The translations under genes were made by a program, and so were the position numbers. Under the pieces are notes generated by a model, which did not search any database, was not told the DNA's origin, and worked only from the letters and a program-made list of their open reading frames with translations. DNA of 42,082 nucleotides from Planctomycetota bacterium (GTDB lineage Bacteria > Planctomycetota > Planctomycetia > Pirellulales > Pirellulaceae): NCBI GenBank assembly GCA_016872775.1, contig VGZA01000051.1, forward strand, positions 1 to 42,082, in the 5' to 3' direction. Shown piece after piece: positions 8,062 to 16,688 of the stretch (position 1 is the stretch's first letter; the number at the start of each line of letters is the position of its first letter).

Positions 8062-9681
8062 TCAGCCCTGGATCAGTTCCAAAATCACAGGCCACACTTT
8101 GGTCACAAAAACCAACGCCGAAATTCCCAGGTAGAACAGACCGCAGCCGAGCACACCCGCGGTGTGGTACCAGCGAGGACGCAGCGGCTTGGGCAACAAG
8201 CGGTGATTCAGCCAGACCAAAAAGAACGACGTCAAGCCAATCGACACATTATTCATGTTGGAGATCACCGTGACCATCAGCCGGGGCGTGGTAAAGGCGT
8301 AGGCGCAAAGGAATGACCAGAGCACGTAGACCGCCAGAATCGCGTAGTAGATCCAGTGGATCTGGTTCGGCCGGAGCCGTTCCCGAACGCGGCGACTTGC
8401 CGTCCAGATCGTATCGGTCCAGCGGCGGCTGAAATCGTCGACGATCGACATCTGGCTTGGCAGCATCACCATCAACCCGGCGAACAGCGTGATCAACCAT
8501 AAAACACGCCCGACCGCCGGTCCGAATTGGGGCGCATTTCGCAATCCGTCGGCGGTGATCATCGCCTGGGCCCAATCGAGTTTGTTCTCCGCCTGATAAA
8601 GCTCGGAATGCCCGGCGAACTCGATCGACAGCAACGCGGGCAGCGCCATCCCCATGAAGCAGCCGGGGCCCCAGATCATGATCTGATCGCGCAGGATGTA
8701 ACGCCACCAACCGGCCCATCGCCGCAGATTGTCCGCGGTGATCGGAAATACTTTACCGACGTGACTCAAGGAAACCTGCTTGCCACCCACCGCGCTGGCG
8801 ATCGCACCGACGCGACTGCCCATCCCCCAGCCTTTGTCGCGCACGAAATTGCTGTACGTGGAATTCGCCAGCCCTCCGCCGCCGGCGTACCCGGCGAACG
8901 AACCGAGGATCGCGATATTGCCCAACGCAATCGCCGGAAACGCGCCATGCTCCCACCAGTAGCTGAAGACATTCACCAGCGACTTGCCGCCTCGCGCAAC
9001 GTCCTCCGGAGCGGTGATCGTCGACGGCACATGGCCAAATTTGAGGAAACCGCTGAAAATCATCCACCACTTGTCGGCCGGCACATAGAACAGGCCGATC
9101 AACACGCAGAATCCCAGCACGAAAAAGATCTTGGCCGTCATCACCGCCTGTAACATGTTGTAAACCTTGCCGCCAATCAGCACCGGCAACGAAACACCAA
9201 ACAAGCAGGCGTATGCCAACCCCATCACTAATCCGCGGTCGTCCGGCGTTGGTGGGCGATCGAGATAGATCGCCGCCAACGTCGCGGCGCCCTGGGATGA
9301 CAACGCCGGGATAAACGCGCCGATATTCAACATCAGGATCAGCCCGACCATCATGCCAGGACCGGTCGGCAGCCGCATGAATCCCGTCACGACGGGCTCA
9401 CCGCAATAGAGCGCGTAGCGTCCGCACTCGAGGTTGTAGAAGACCTGAAGCACAATCGCCACCGTCGCGATCCACATCAGGCCGCCGCCATATTGCGCGG
9501 TTACCTCGGGTCCGACCAGCCATTCTCCACCGCCGATCTGGATCCCCATCATCACAATTCCAGGTCCAATCAGGCGCGTCCAATGTCGCCAGGAGACCGG
9601 CGCCGCTTCCGGCAAGTCGGCCTGTTCCCAGTCCGGCATCTTGGGGTGCGATCGTCGATCGGAATTGGCTTCCGTGTGCAT
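8062..9681 (-). CDS. Nramp-like polytopic membrane transporter
   Basis: An integral membrane protein of about 539 residues with roughly 11-12 predicted hydrophobic segments. The N-terminal TM region IGPGIVMMGIQIGGGEWLVG resembles the first helix of Nramp/APC-fold carriers, where a GPG motif precedes the substrate site. The classical Nramp metal-binding DPGN is not seen, so transport of metal is uncertain and an organic substrate is equally possible. The start is taken at ATG 9681 (MHTEANSDRR); a later ATG at 9639 (MPDWEQAD) is an alternative, and neither has a strong ribosome site. It is the first gene of the minus-strand operon, which suggests uptake of the compound processed by the SDR, cyclase and E1/E2. 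Confidence 0.65.
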   Translation of the reverse strand: MHTEANSDRRSHPKMPDWEQADLPEAAPVSWRHWTRLIGPGIVMMGIQIGGGEWLVGPEVTAQYGGGLMWIATVAIVLQVFYNLECGRYALYCGEPVVTGFMRLPTGPGMMVGLILMLNIGAFIPALSSQGAATLAAIYLDRPPTPDDRGLVMGLAYACLFGVSLPVLIGGKVYNMLQAVMTAKIFFVLGFCVLIGLFYVPADKWWMIFSGFLKFGHVPSTITAPEDVARGGKSLVNVFSYWWEHGAFPAIALGNIAILGSFAGYAGGGGLANSTYSNFVRDKGWGMGSRVGAIASAVGGKQVSLSHVGKVFPITADNLRRWAGWWRYILRDQIMIWGPGCFMGMALPALLSIEFAGHSELYQAENKLDWAQAMITADGLRNAPQFGPAVGRVLWLITLFAGLMVMLPSQMSIVDDFSRRWTDTIWTASRRVRERLRPNQIHWIYYAILAVYVLWSFLCAYAFTTPRLMVTVISNMNNVSIGLTSFFLVWLNHRLLPKPLRPRWYHTAGVLGCGLFYLGISALVFVTKVWPVILELIQG

Positions 9682-9926
9682 CGGGGGCAGATGGGGGGGA
9701 ACGGGGAACGGTGGCAGAGGGTTACGGGTTACGATGGAAGAGGCGAACGGGCGAAGGAATTGGAACAATTGTCGCAGATGTTTAAGTAGTTGCAACCCGG
9801 TCTCAAATCCTGGTTTTCACTTGCCTGGCAAGGAAGAGTGAAGGGTGAAGAGAGAAGGGAGAAAGCCATTCCCCATTTCCCCGTTCCCCGTTCACTCTTC
9901 ACCCTTCTCTCGATATGCTGGCGGCT
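9682..9926. promoter_or_regulatory. Divergent intergenic region with low-complexity repeats
   Basis: This region separates the minus-strand transporter operon from the plus-strand isochorismatase operon and so should contain both promoters. It is unusually repetitive: GGGGAACGG and GGGTTACGG duplications on one side, and an 11-bp inverted repeat, AAGGGTGAAGA (9841-9851) and TCTTCACCCTT (9896-9906), on the other. The second arm ends about 20 bases before the isochorismatase start. No convincing -35/-10 pair was identified. Confidence 0.4.
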
Positions 9927-10523
9927 ATGAGCGACAATACGAACGCGTCGGTTACACCGCGCAGCCCGGAGCTTCTTTCGCGCCACCGTTGCGGCCTGCT
10001 GGTGGTGGATGTGCAGGAGAAGCTGCTTGGGTCGATCGAGGGTGGACGGCGGGTGGTGTGGAACATTGGCCGGCTGCTGGATGCGGCTCGGCTGATGGGG
10101 GTTCCGATCATCGGCACGGAGCAATATCCGCAGGGGCTGGGGCCGACGGTTGAGGAGTTACGGGATCGGGTGGGGGCTTGCGCGGTGAAGCGGACGTTCA
10201 GTTGCGGCGGTTGTGCGGGCCTGTTGGATGCTTGGGTGGAGCGGTCGATCGATCAGGTATTGGTGGTGGGGATTGAAGCCCACGTCTGTGTGTTGCAGAC
10301 GGTAATGGACCTGATGCATGCGGGATTTCGCGTGTACGTTCCGGTGGACGCCGTCGGATCCCGCAGCGTTCAGGACCGCGAGACCGCTTTGCGGCGGATG
10401 GAGGGCGGCGGCGCGACGCTTGTCAGCACGGAATCGGTGATGTTCGAATGGTGCGAGACGTCGGCGGCTGCCGAGTTCAAGGCGATCAGTTCTCTGGTTC
10501 GACAGTTACCGCCGGCGGACTGA
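9927..10523 (+). CDS. Isochorismatase-family cysteine hydrolase
   Basis: A single-domain hydrolase of about 198 residues. The catalytic triad of the family is visible: Asp in LLVVDVQEK, Lys in AVKRTFSC and the nucleophile Cys in GIEAHVCVLQT. The family includes nicotinamidases, N-carbamoylsarcosine amidases and ureidoacrylate amidases, usually cleaving C-N bonds. Two ATGs are possible, 9915 and 9927; the second follows GGCGG and is used. It is the first gene of a three-gene plus-strand unit with a glyoxylate-type aminotransferase and a 2-hydroxyacid dehydrogenase, so release of an amine or ammonia from a small metabolite is plausible. Exact substrate unknown. Confidence 0.9.
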   Translation: MSDNTNASVTPRSPELLSRHRCGLLVVDVQEKLLGSIEGGRRVVWNIGRLLDAARLMGVPIIGTEQYPQGLGPTVEELRDRVGACAVKRTFSCGGCAGLLDAWVERSIDQVLVVGIEAHVCVLQTVMDLMHAGFRVYVPVDAVGSRSVQDRETALRRMEGGGATLVSTESVMFEWCETSAAAEFKAISSLVRQLPPAD

Positions 10524-10547
10524 GTTTTTCCCAGGTTGAGGCATACG

Positions 10548-11729
10548 ATGATGGCACCTGAATTACTTCCTCCGGTCCGCGTGTTGATGGGACCGGGTCC
10601 GAGCGACATTCACCCGCGCGTTCTCGATGCGTTAGGCCGGGGCACCGTCGGGCATCTCGATCCGTATTATCTAAAGATCATGGACGACCTGCAGCAGATG
10701 TTGCGGGCCTTGTTTCGCACCGAGAATCGGATGACGTTCGCGGTCAGCGGGACCGGTTCGGCCGGAATGGAGGCGGCGGTCGTGAATTTACTCGAGCCGG
10801 GCGATTCGATGGTGGTCTGCGTAAACGGCGTGTTTGGCGGACGCATGGCGGACGTCGCGCAGCGTGCCGGAGCGCGCGTGACGCAGGTCGAGCGGCCCTG
10901 GGGCGAAGTGTTTACGCCGCAGGATCTGGTGGAGGTGCTTGAGCGTGTGCGTCCCAAGGTGGTTGGGATCGTGATGGCCGAGACCTCGACCGGGGCCTGG
11001 CAGCCGCTGGAAGCGATTTCGCAGGTCGTGCATGACGCCGGCGCGCTGTTGCTGGTTGACGCGGTGACCAGCCTGGGCGGAGTGCCGGTGGAAGTCGACG
11101 CCTGGAAGATTGACGTGATCTATTCGGGCACGCAGAAGTGCCTGAGTTGTCCTCCGGGATTAGCGCCGGTCTCCTTCAATCAGCGTGCGCTGGACACGAT
11201 TCAGGCGCGCAAGTCCAAAGTCCAGAGCTGGTATCTGGACGTATCGTTGTTGGCCAGTTACTGGGGGCAGGAGCGCGTCTACCACCACACCGGTCCGATC
11301 AACATGTCGTACGCGCTGTACGAGGCGCTGCGCGTCATCCATGAAGAGGGGCTGGAAGCGTGTTGGGCCAGGCACGCTCGCAACCACCGCGCGCTCAAAG
11401 CGGGATTGGCGGCGATCGGCATTGACTACGCAGCCCAAGAAGGGCACCAGCTGCCGATGCTGAATGCCGTCCGGATTCCGCAAGGCGTTGACGATGCGAA
11501 GGTGCGCACGGGGCTGCTGCAGCGGTTTGGCATCGAAATCGGCGGTGGCCTGGGAGCGTTCAAAGGCAAGGTTTGGCGCGTGGGGTTGATGGGGTATGGC
11601 GCCCGTCCCGCGAATGTACTGTTGTTCTTGAGTGCGCTCGAGCAGTTGCTGGGCGAGCAGGATTATCGATTCCAGTCGGGCGCGGCGATCGCGGCGGCGA
11701 ATGCCAGCTACTTGGGCGACAAGTCGTGA
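10548..11729 (+). CDS. Class V aminotransferase, serine/alanine-glyoxylate type
   Basis: A PLP-dependent fold-type I aminotransferase of 393 residues. The N-terminal LMGPGPSDIHPRVL and the SGTGSAGMEAA cofactor loop are typical of alanine-glyoxylate and serine-glyoxylate aminotransferases. The PLP Lys lies in SGTQKCLSCPPG, preceded by LLLVDAVTSLGG. The C-terminal GGGLGAFKGKVWRVGLMG is also family-typical. GAGG at 10538-10541 fixes the start at ATG 10548. It follows the isochorismatase-like gene by 24 bases and precedes a D-2-hydroxyacid dehydrogenase by 37 bases. A serine-glyoxylate aminotransferase feeding hydroxypyruvate to the dehydrogenase is the simplest reading, but this is inference. 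Confidence 0.92.
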   Translation: MMAPELLPPVRVLMGPGPSDIHPRVLDALGRGTVGHLDPYYLKIMDDLQQMLRALFRTENRMTFAVSGTGSAGMEAAVVNLLEPGDSMVVCVNGVFGGRMADVAQRAGARVTQVERPWGEVFTPQDLVEVLERVRPKVVGIVMAETSTGAWQPLEAISQVVHDAGALLLVDAVTSLGGVPVEVDAWKIDVIYSGTQKCLSCPPGLAPVSFNQRALDTIQARKSKVQSWYLDVSLLASYWGQERVYHHTGPINMSYALYEALRVIHEEGLEACWARHARNHRALKAGLAAIGIDYAAQEGHQLPMLNAVRIPQGVDDAKVRTGLLQRFGIEIGGGLGAFKGKVWRVGLMGYGARPANVLLFLSALEQLLGEQDYRFQSGAAIAAANASYLGDKS

Positions 11730-11766
11730 GCGACGGCGGGAATTCGATCCGCAGGCGGAGGCGATG

Positions 11767-12717
11767 ATGATTGAACCACGTCCGCGTGTCCTGGCCGACG
11801 ATCCGTTGGCGCCGGCGATCGTTGAGTTGTTTGACAATCGCATCGAGGTCGTCCCCTGGTCCCGGCTGCGGGAGGTTGCGCAATTGCCGCTGGACGGGAT
11901 CTACACTTATGGGCACCCGCTGGTCGACGGCGCGCTGCTCGACCGTTGTCCCGGTGTTCGCGTGATCAGCAATTACGGGGTGGGGGTCGATCATATTCAG
12001 TTGGCCGACGCCCGGCAGCGTGGGATTCCGGTGGGGAATACTCCGGGCGTTCTGGATGGCGCGACGGCGGACATGGCGTTCACGTTGTTAATGGCGGCGG
12101 CGCGCCGGCTGGTCGAAGGCGACCGGTACGCGCGCAGCGCGGCATTTACCCGCTATGATCCCGGGTACATGCTGGGGCGGGAGATTCACCATGCGACGCT
12201 GGGCATCGTCGGCCTGGGCCGCATCGGGCGGCAGATCGCGAGGCGGGCAAGAGGATTTGAGATGCGCGTGCTCTACCACAACCGACGGCGTTCGCCGGCG
12301 GACGAGGCGGAGTTGGGAGTGTCGTACGCCACCTTGGACGAATTGCTGACCCGCAGCGATTTTGTCGTGCTCAGCGTGCCGCTGAATGACGGGACGCGCG
12401 GCATGATCGGCGCGGCGGAACTCGCGCGAATGCAACCGACCGCCATTTTGATCAATGTGGCGCGTGGTCCGGTAGTTGACACTGACGCGCTGACCGCGGC
12501 GTTACAGCGCCGGCAGATCTACGGGGCGGGGTTGGACGTGACCGATCCGGAGCCGTTGCCGCGCGATCACCCGCTGCTGACGCTCGAAAACGTCACGATC
12601 GCGCCGCACCTGGGCAGTGCGACGACGGCGACGCGGCAGGCGATGGCGGAAATGTCCGTGCAGAACCTGTTCGCCGGGCTCGACGGCAAGGCTCTTCCCT
12701 GGAGCGTTTCATCGTAA
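11767..12717 (+). CDS. D-isomer-specific 2-hydroxyacid dehydrogenase
   Basis: An NAD(P)-dependent reductase of about 316 residues. The Rossmann motif GLGRIGRQIARRARG is followed by the catalytic Arg (INVARGPVVD), Glu (LDVTDPEPLP) and His (APHLGSATT) in the expected order. Relatives reduce glyoxylate or hydroxypyruvate, or oxidise 3-phosphoglycerate; there is no ACT domain, so a serine-pathway SerA is unlikely. GGAGG at 11757-11761 is best spaced for ATG 11767, with ATG 11764 also possible. An open frame continues upstream into the aminotransferase gene but is not needed. Its 3' end overlaps the convergent class V aminotransferase by 9 bases. Confidence 0.92.
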   Translation: MIEPRPRVLADDPLAPAIVELFDNRIEVVPWSRLREVAQLPLDGIYTYGHPLVDGALLDRCPGVRVISNYGVGVDHIQLADARQRGIPVGNTPGVLDGATADMAFTLLMAAARRLVEGDRYARSAAFTRYDPGYMLGREIHHATLGIVGLGRIGRQIARRARGFEMRVLYHNRRRSPADEAELGVSYATLDELLTRSDFVVLSVPLNDGTRGMIGAAELARMQPTAILINVARGPVVDTDALTAALQRRQIYGAGLDVTDPEPLPRDHPLLTLENVTIAPHLGSATTATRQAMAEMSVQNLFAGLDGKALPWSVSS

Positions 12718-13875
12718 CAAAGCGTGCAGCGCCCGAAACAGCTTTTCCAGGTCGCTGATGTCGTTGTAGAGGTGGCACGAAACTCGAATAAACCCTTGCC
12801 TCCTCCACTCGACAATCGGGACCTCGATCCCGTATTCGCGCCATAGGCGTCCCTGCAACTCCGAGGCGTCGACGTGTGGCAGCGGCACGTGGGCCATCGA
12901 GCCGTACCAGAGTTCGGAATCGGGAGTGCCGGGAACCGTGCCGAACATTTCCGCCAGCGTCGCCCGCGCATGGCGGGCCAGCGCGTGGGTGCGCGCGCGG
13001 AAGAGATCGAATCCGACACCGGCGAGAAATTCGATCGCGGCGGGAATGCTGAGATAAGCCGAGGGGTCCCGGGTGCCGGACCAGAGCAGTTCGTCGCTCC
13101 AGGTCTCCGGTCGGCCCGGCAGCAGTCTTCCCCAGCTCAGGTACGGCACACGGATCGTTGATTGGCGTCTCGGCGCGACGTACAAGAAGCCCGAGCCCAG
13201 CGGCGCGCTCAACCACTTGTGGCAGCTGGCGACATAGTAGTCGCATCCGAGTGCATCGATTTCGAGCGGCAAGTAGGCCGGCGCGTGTGGTCCGTCGATA
13301 CAGACGGCGATCCCTCGCTCCGCGGCCCGTCGAGTGACTTCCGCGATCGGCATGGTAACGGCGGTGGGGGACGTCACATGGCTGATCACCAGCAGGCGTG
13401 TAGCCGGCCCCATGGCACGCAGTAAACTGTCGACGATCTGCTCCGGCGCTTCGATCGGCCACGGCAGCTCGACCTGCACGACCCGCGCGCCGGTCTGCTC
13501 GGCGACCCGGCGCCAGATCCGCTGCACGGCGCCGTATTCCTGGTCGTTCAGCAGGATTTCATCTCCGGGCGCGAGCGGCAGGCTGTTGGCGACGACATTC
13601 ATCCCGCTGGTGGCGTTTTCGACGAACGCCAGATTTTCCGGCCGGGCACCGACGAATTGCCCCAGCGCCCGCCGCGCGTCGAACCAGGCCGGTTCGAGTC
13701 GCCGCACGAAAAAGTCCATCGGCTGCTCATCGAGTTGCCGCTTCCAGTCGGCCTGGCGCTGACGCACGCCGCGGGCCGAGGGACCGAACGATCCATGGTT
13801 GAGATAGACCGTATCCGATCGGATCGGAAATTCGTCGCGCCACACGGAAGGCGATTGGGGATCGAGAAGGTTCAT
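12709..13875 (-). CDS. Class V aminotransferase (isopenicillin-N-epimerase-like)
   Basis: A PLP-dependent enzyme of 388 residues. YLNHGSFGPSARGV at the N-terminus and the PLP Lys in SCHKWLSAPLGSGF, preceded by CIDGPHAPAYLPL, match the isopenicillin-N epimerase/cysteine desulfurase-like subgroup. Its ATG overlaps the DUF58 stop in ATGA (13872-13875), so it is translationally coupled as the last gene of the MoxR/DUF58 operon. The family name does not imply beta-lactam synthesis; most members have unknown amino-acid substrates. The coupling to an envelope-type operon is unusual. Confidence 0.9.
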   Translation of the reverse strand: MNLLDPQSPSVWRDEFPIRSDTVYLNHGSFGPSARGVRQRQADWKRQLDEQPMDFFVRRLEPAWFDARRALGQFVGARPENLAFVENATSGMNVVANSLPLAPGDEILLNDQEYGAVQRIWRRVAEQTGARVVQVELPWPIEAPEQIVDSLLRAMGPATRLLVISHVTSPTAVTMPIAEVTRRAAERGIAVCIDGPHAPAYLPLEIDALGCDYYVASCHKWLSAPLGSGFLYVAPRRQSTIRVPYLSWGRLLPGRPETWSDELLWSGTRDPSAYLSIPAAIEFLAGVGFDLFRARTHALARHARATLAEMFGTVPGTPDSELWYGSMAHVPLPHVDASELQGRLWREYGIEVPIVEWRRQGFIRVSCHLYNDISDLEKLFRALHALLR

Positions 13876-15293
13876 AACAGGTGGCGCGCCTTGATCTCCA
13901 GATACTGGTTCACGAGCGGCGCTGTCATCTGTTCCGGGTACAGGTCGAGGCAGAGCACACCTTTGTGTGTCAGGTCGGTGAGGAGCTGATGCCGCCAGGC
14001 GATCATATCGGCCGCCGCCGCGGCGCGGAACAGCTGCGGGGTCGTGGGATGCGGAACTTCCACCGTCTCGAATAGCTGCCGATCCTTGAGCAACACCGCC
14101 AAGGGCAGATGCCGTCCGACCATCGAAGACAGGTACTGGTAGACCTGCAGCGCGTTGACTTCGTCGATCAGATTGCTGACCAGGACCACCAACGATCGTT
14201 TCTTGCAGCGCGCGGCGAGGTGCAGGAACGCCTGGTCGTAACGCGATTCGACCAGGCGTGGAAAGCGATCGAAAGACGCGTGGATCAGCTGGTTCATCTG
14301 GCGCATGCCGCCTCGGGGCGGCACAAAGGAGTGCACTTCATCGGAGAAACAGACCAGCCCCGCCGAATCGCCTTGCCGCAGCGCGACATAGCTGAGCATC
14401 AGCATGGCGTTCAAGGCATGATCGAGCAGGCTGATGCCGGCGCATTGGCTGGTCATCATGCGTCCGCAGTCGAGCATGAAAATCACGCGCTGGCTCTGAT
14501 TGACCTGGTAATCCTTGACGGTCAATTTGTTGCGCCGCGCGGTCGCTCGCCAGTCGAGATGTTTATAGTTATCGTCCGGCGCGTAATCGCGCAGACGTTC
14601 GAACTCGTTGTCCTGGCCGACCCTGCGTGTGCGGCGCAAGCCCATCAGGGAGAGGCGGTTGGTGCGAGCGAGGATTGCGTATTCCGACAACTGCCGCATG
14701 TCGGGGTAGACATTGATCCTGTCTTCCGCCGGCAGTCTCAGGAACCGTACCCAGCATCCCCAGCGACTGCGAACGCGCAGGAAGACGCATCGCAGGGCAA
14801 ACGCGCCGCGGCGCATCGCCTGTGCCTGATAACGCAACGTGGCGCGGCTGCGCGGCGCCATCGTCATCAACGTCTCCTCCGGCGCGGCAACGAAGTCGTG
14901 TGGCAGGTCGTCGCGGACCCAGACCAGGCGCGGCTGGTTCCCAAGATTCTGGATGACGATCGCCACCCGGTGCGGCTTCTGCAGCGAAGCCACCTGCAGC
15001 ATCTCCCGCCGCACCGTAAACGACCGCGCCCCGGGCAGCGTCAGCAGGTCCGCGATCGCGACCCCGACCACGACGATGTCGACGATAACCACCAGCAGTC
15101 CCAGGTCGGGCCGCAGGTACAATCCCAAAGTCAAGAGCGTGGGGAAGGCCGCCAGGATCAACAGCGACGAATGGGGGTAGACTCGCTTGCCGAACGCGAG
15201 CAGCAACAGGATCCCCAGCAGGACCGCCAGCCAGAGGAAGAACAGATTGCCGGACGAGAGCCACTCGACCCACGTCACTCCGCTTTCGTTCAC
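13872..15293 (-). CDS. DUF58 domain protein
   Basis: A membrane-anchored protein of about 473 residues with two N-terminal hydrophobic segments (LFFLWLAVLLGILLLLAFG and the following SLLILAAFPTLLTLGLYL), then an all-beta part, then the DUF58 signature FERLRDYAPDDNYKHLDWRA with TARRNKL and a VWA-like region (VIFMLDCGRMM). DUF58 proteins are typically encoded beside MoxR ATPases and are thought to be their partners. I chose GTG 15293, which overlaps the MoxR stop in GTGA; GGAGG lies 10 bases upstream. A longer frame upstream would overlap MoxR extensively and encodes an Arg-rich shadow sequence. Confidence 0.92.
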   Translation of the reverse strand: MNESGVTWVEWLSSGNLFFLWLAVLLGILLLLAFGKRVYPHSSLLILAAFPTLLTLGLYLRPDLGLLVVIVDIVVVGVAIADLLTLPGARSFTVRREMLQVASLQKPHRVAIVIQNLGNQPRLVWVRDDLPHDFVAAPEETLMTMAPRSRATLRYQAQAMRRGAFALRCVFLRVRSRWGCWVRFLRLPAEDRINVYPDMRQLSEYAILARTNRLSLMGLRRTRRVGQDNEFERLRDYAPDDNYKHLDWRATARRNKLTVKDYQVNQSQRVIFMLDCGRMMTSQCAGISLLDHALNAMLMLSYVALRQGDSAGLVCFSDEVHSFVPPRGGMRQMNQLIHASFDRFPRLVESRYDQAFLHLAARCKKRSLVVLVSNLIDEVNALQVYQYLSSMVGRHLPLAVLLKDRQLFETVEVPHPTTPQLFRAAAAADMIAWRHQLLTDLTHKGVLCLDLYPEQMTAPLVNQYLEIKARHLL

Positions 15294-16639
15294 AGTCGCG
15301 GGACCTCCACCGAGCGCACGAGTTCCGTGAGTAATTCGTCGACCTTGCGGCCTTCGACTTCGGCTTCGGCCGTGAGAATCACCCGGTGCCGCAGCGCAGG
15401 CAGGGCAATCTGCACGACGTCGTCGGGCACGGCGTAATCCCGTCCGCTGAACGCGGCCAGTGCTCGCGAGGCCTGCATCAACGCGATCCCGGCCCGGGGA
15501 GACGCGCCTAAATGGAACTGGGGCCATTTACGCGTCAGTCGCACGATCTTGTTGATATAGTCGACCAGTCGATCGTCGACGCGCACTTCGGAGCAGAGCA
15601 TCGTCGTGGCCAGAATTTCCGACGGCGAAGTGACCGTTTCCAACTGGTGTTCGAGCCGGTCATTGATGTCTTGTTGGGAACTGTGCAGTTTGAGGATCCG
15701 CGCTTCCTCGTCCTCGCGCGGATAATCGGCGACCAGTTTGAACATGAACCGATCGAGTTGCGCCTCGGGCAGATTGTAGGTGCCTTCGGATTCGATCGGA
15801 TTCTGGGTTGCCATCACGAGAAACGGACGCTCCAGCGGATGACTGAGCCCATCGACCGTGACGCGGAATTCCTGCATGGTCTCCAGCAGGGCGGCGTGCG
15901 TCTTGGCGGGCGAGCGATTGATTTCGTCGGCCAACAGCAGCTGCGTGAATACTGGACCCGGCCGGAATCGGAATTCCTGGTTCTTGAGATCGAAGATGGG
16001 GGCGCCGGTGATGTCCGAGGGCATCAGGTCGGCGGTGAACTGGATGCGACCGAAGCGGCAGCCCAGGACGCGGCCGAGCGAGCGGACGAAGAGCGTTTTT
16101 CCCAGTCCGGGCACGCTTTCGATCAGCACGTGCCCGTTGGAGAAAAGTGCCACCAACGTCCCGAGCACCAGTTCATCCTGCCCGACGTACATCTTGGAGA
16201 TCTCGGACATGATGCGATCGAAGAGCCGCTTCGTGTCGGTTTCGTTTTCGATGCGTGTGCGTCCGGCGGTCAGTTTGCTGGGGGAAAGTCCGGCACCGGC
16301 GGCGGGTGGGGGGGCGGTGCGGAACGGCGTTACGCCAGCGACGGTAAACGAAGGAGGCGCGGCGGGCACAAGCGGCGATGGCGCTGAGCCGGGCGGGCCG
16401 GGCAAGGGCGGCGTCGCAGCGATCGTCGTGCCCGCGGACGTCGATGCCGATTCGGGGACACTCGGCGACGCGCTGCCCGCGGAGCCAGGCGCGGGCGCGG
16501 TGGTCTGCTGAACGGAACCGCATTTCGGGCACCGCGCGGGCCGGCCGGCAGCGCTGGCAGGAATCTTCAAAATACTGCCGCAACCGAGGCAACTGAATTC
16601 CAGGTCGCCACTCGGGTTTGCTCCAGGGGTCATACTCAT
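15290..16639 (-). CDS. MoxR-type AAA+ ATPase with N-terminal zinc ribbon
   Basis: A 449-residue protein. Residues 17-40 form a CxxC...CxxC ribbon (C17, C20, C37, C40). A Pro/Ala/Ser-rich linker of about 85 residues follows. The AAA+ core starts near 130, with Walker A ESVPGLGKT (174-182), Walker B LLLADEI (234-240), and the sensor-like MATQNPIESEGTYNLPEAQLD. MoxR ATPases act as chaperones for maturation of membrane or VWA-containing partners. Most MoxR proteins lack the ribbon and linker, so this is a planctomycete-style extension. It lies 49 bases after DUF4350 and is coupled to DUF58. ATG 16639 or 16633 could be used. Confidence 0.95.
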   Translation of the reverse strand: MSMTPGANPSGDLEFSCLGCGSILKIPASAAGRPARCPKCGSVQQTTAPAPGSAGSASPSVPESASTSAGTTIAATPPLPGPPGSAPSPLVPAAPPSFTVAGVTPFRTAPPPAAGAGLSPSKLTAGRTRIENETDTKRLFDRIMSEISKMYVGQDELVLGTLVALFSNGHVLIESVPGLGKTLFVRSLGRVLGCRFGRIQFTADLMPSDITGAPIFDLKNQEFRFRPGPVFTQLLLADEINRSPAKTHAALLETMQEFRVTVDGLSHPLERPFLVMATQNPIESEGTYNLPEAQLDRFMFKLVADYPREDEEARILKLHSSQQDINDRLEHQLETVTSPSEILATTMLCSEVRVDDRLVDYINKIVRLTRKWPQFHLGASPRAGIALMQASRALAAFSGRDYAVPDDVVQIALPALRHRVILTAEAEVEGRKVDELLTELVRSVEVPRL

Positions 16640-16688
16640 CGGTCATCCAATTTCTAATTCGCGTCGCGGCGTCTCAAACGGACGCGCC

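Noticed and set aside
10510-10530. Terminator after the isochorismatase gene (CCGCCGGCGG then TTTTT)
   Set aside because: The palindrome has no loop of proper size, and the downstream gene is only 24 bases away with a ribosome site, suggesting co-transcription.
12709-13875. Beta-lactam biosynthesis
   Set aside because: The enzyme resembles isopenicillin-N epimerase in sequence only; no other beta-lactam genes are present.
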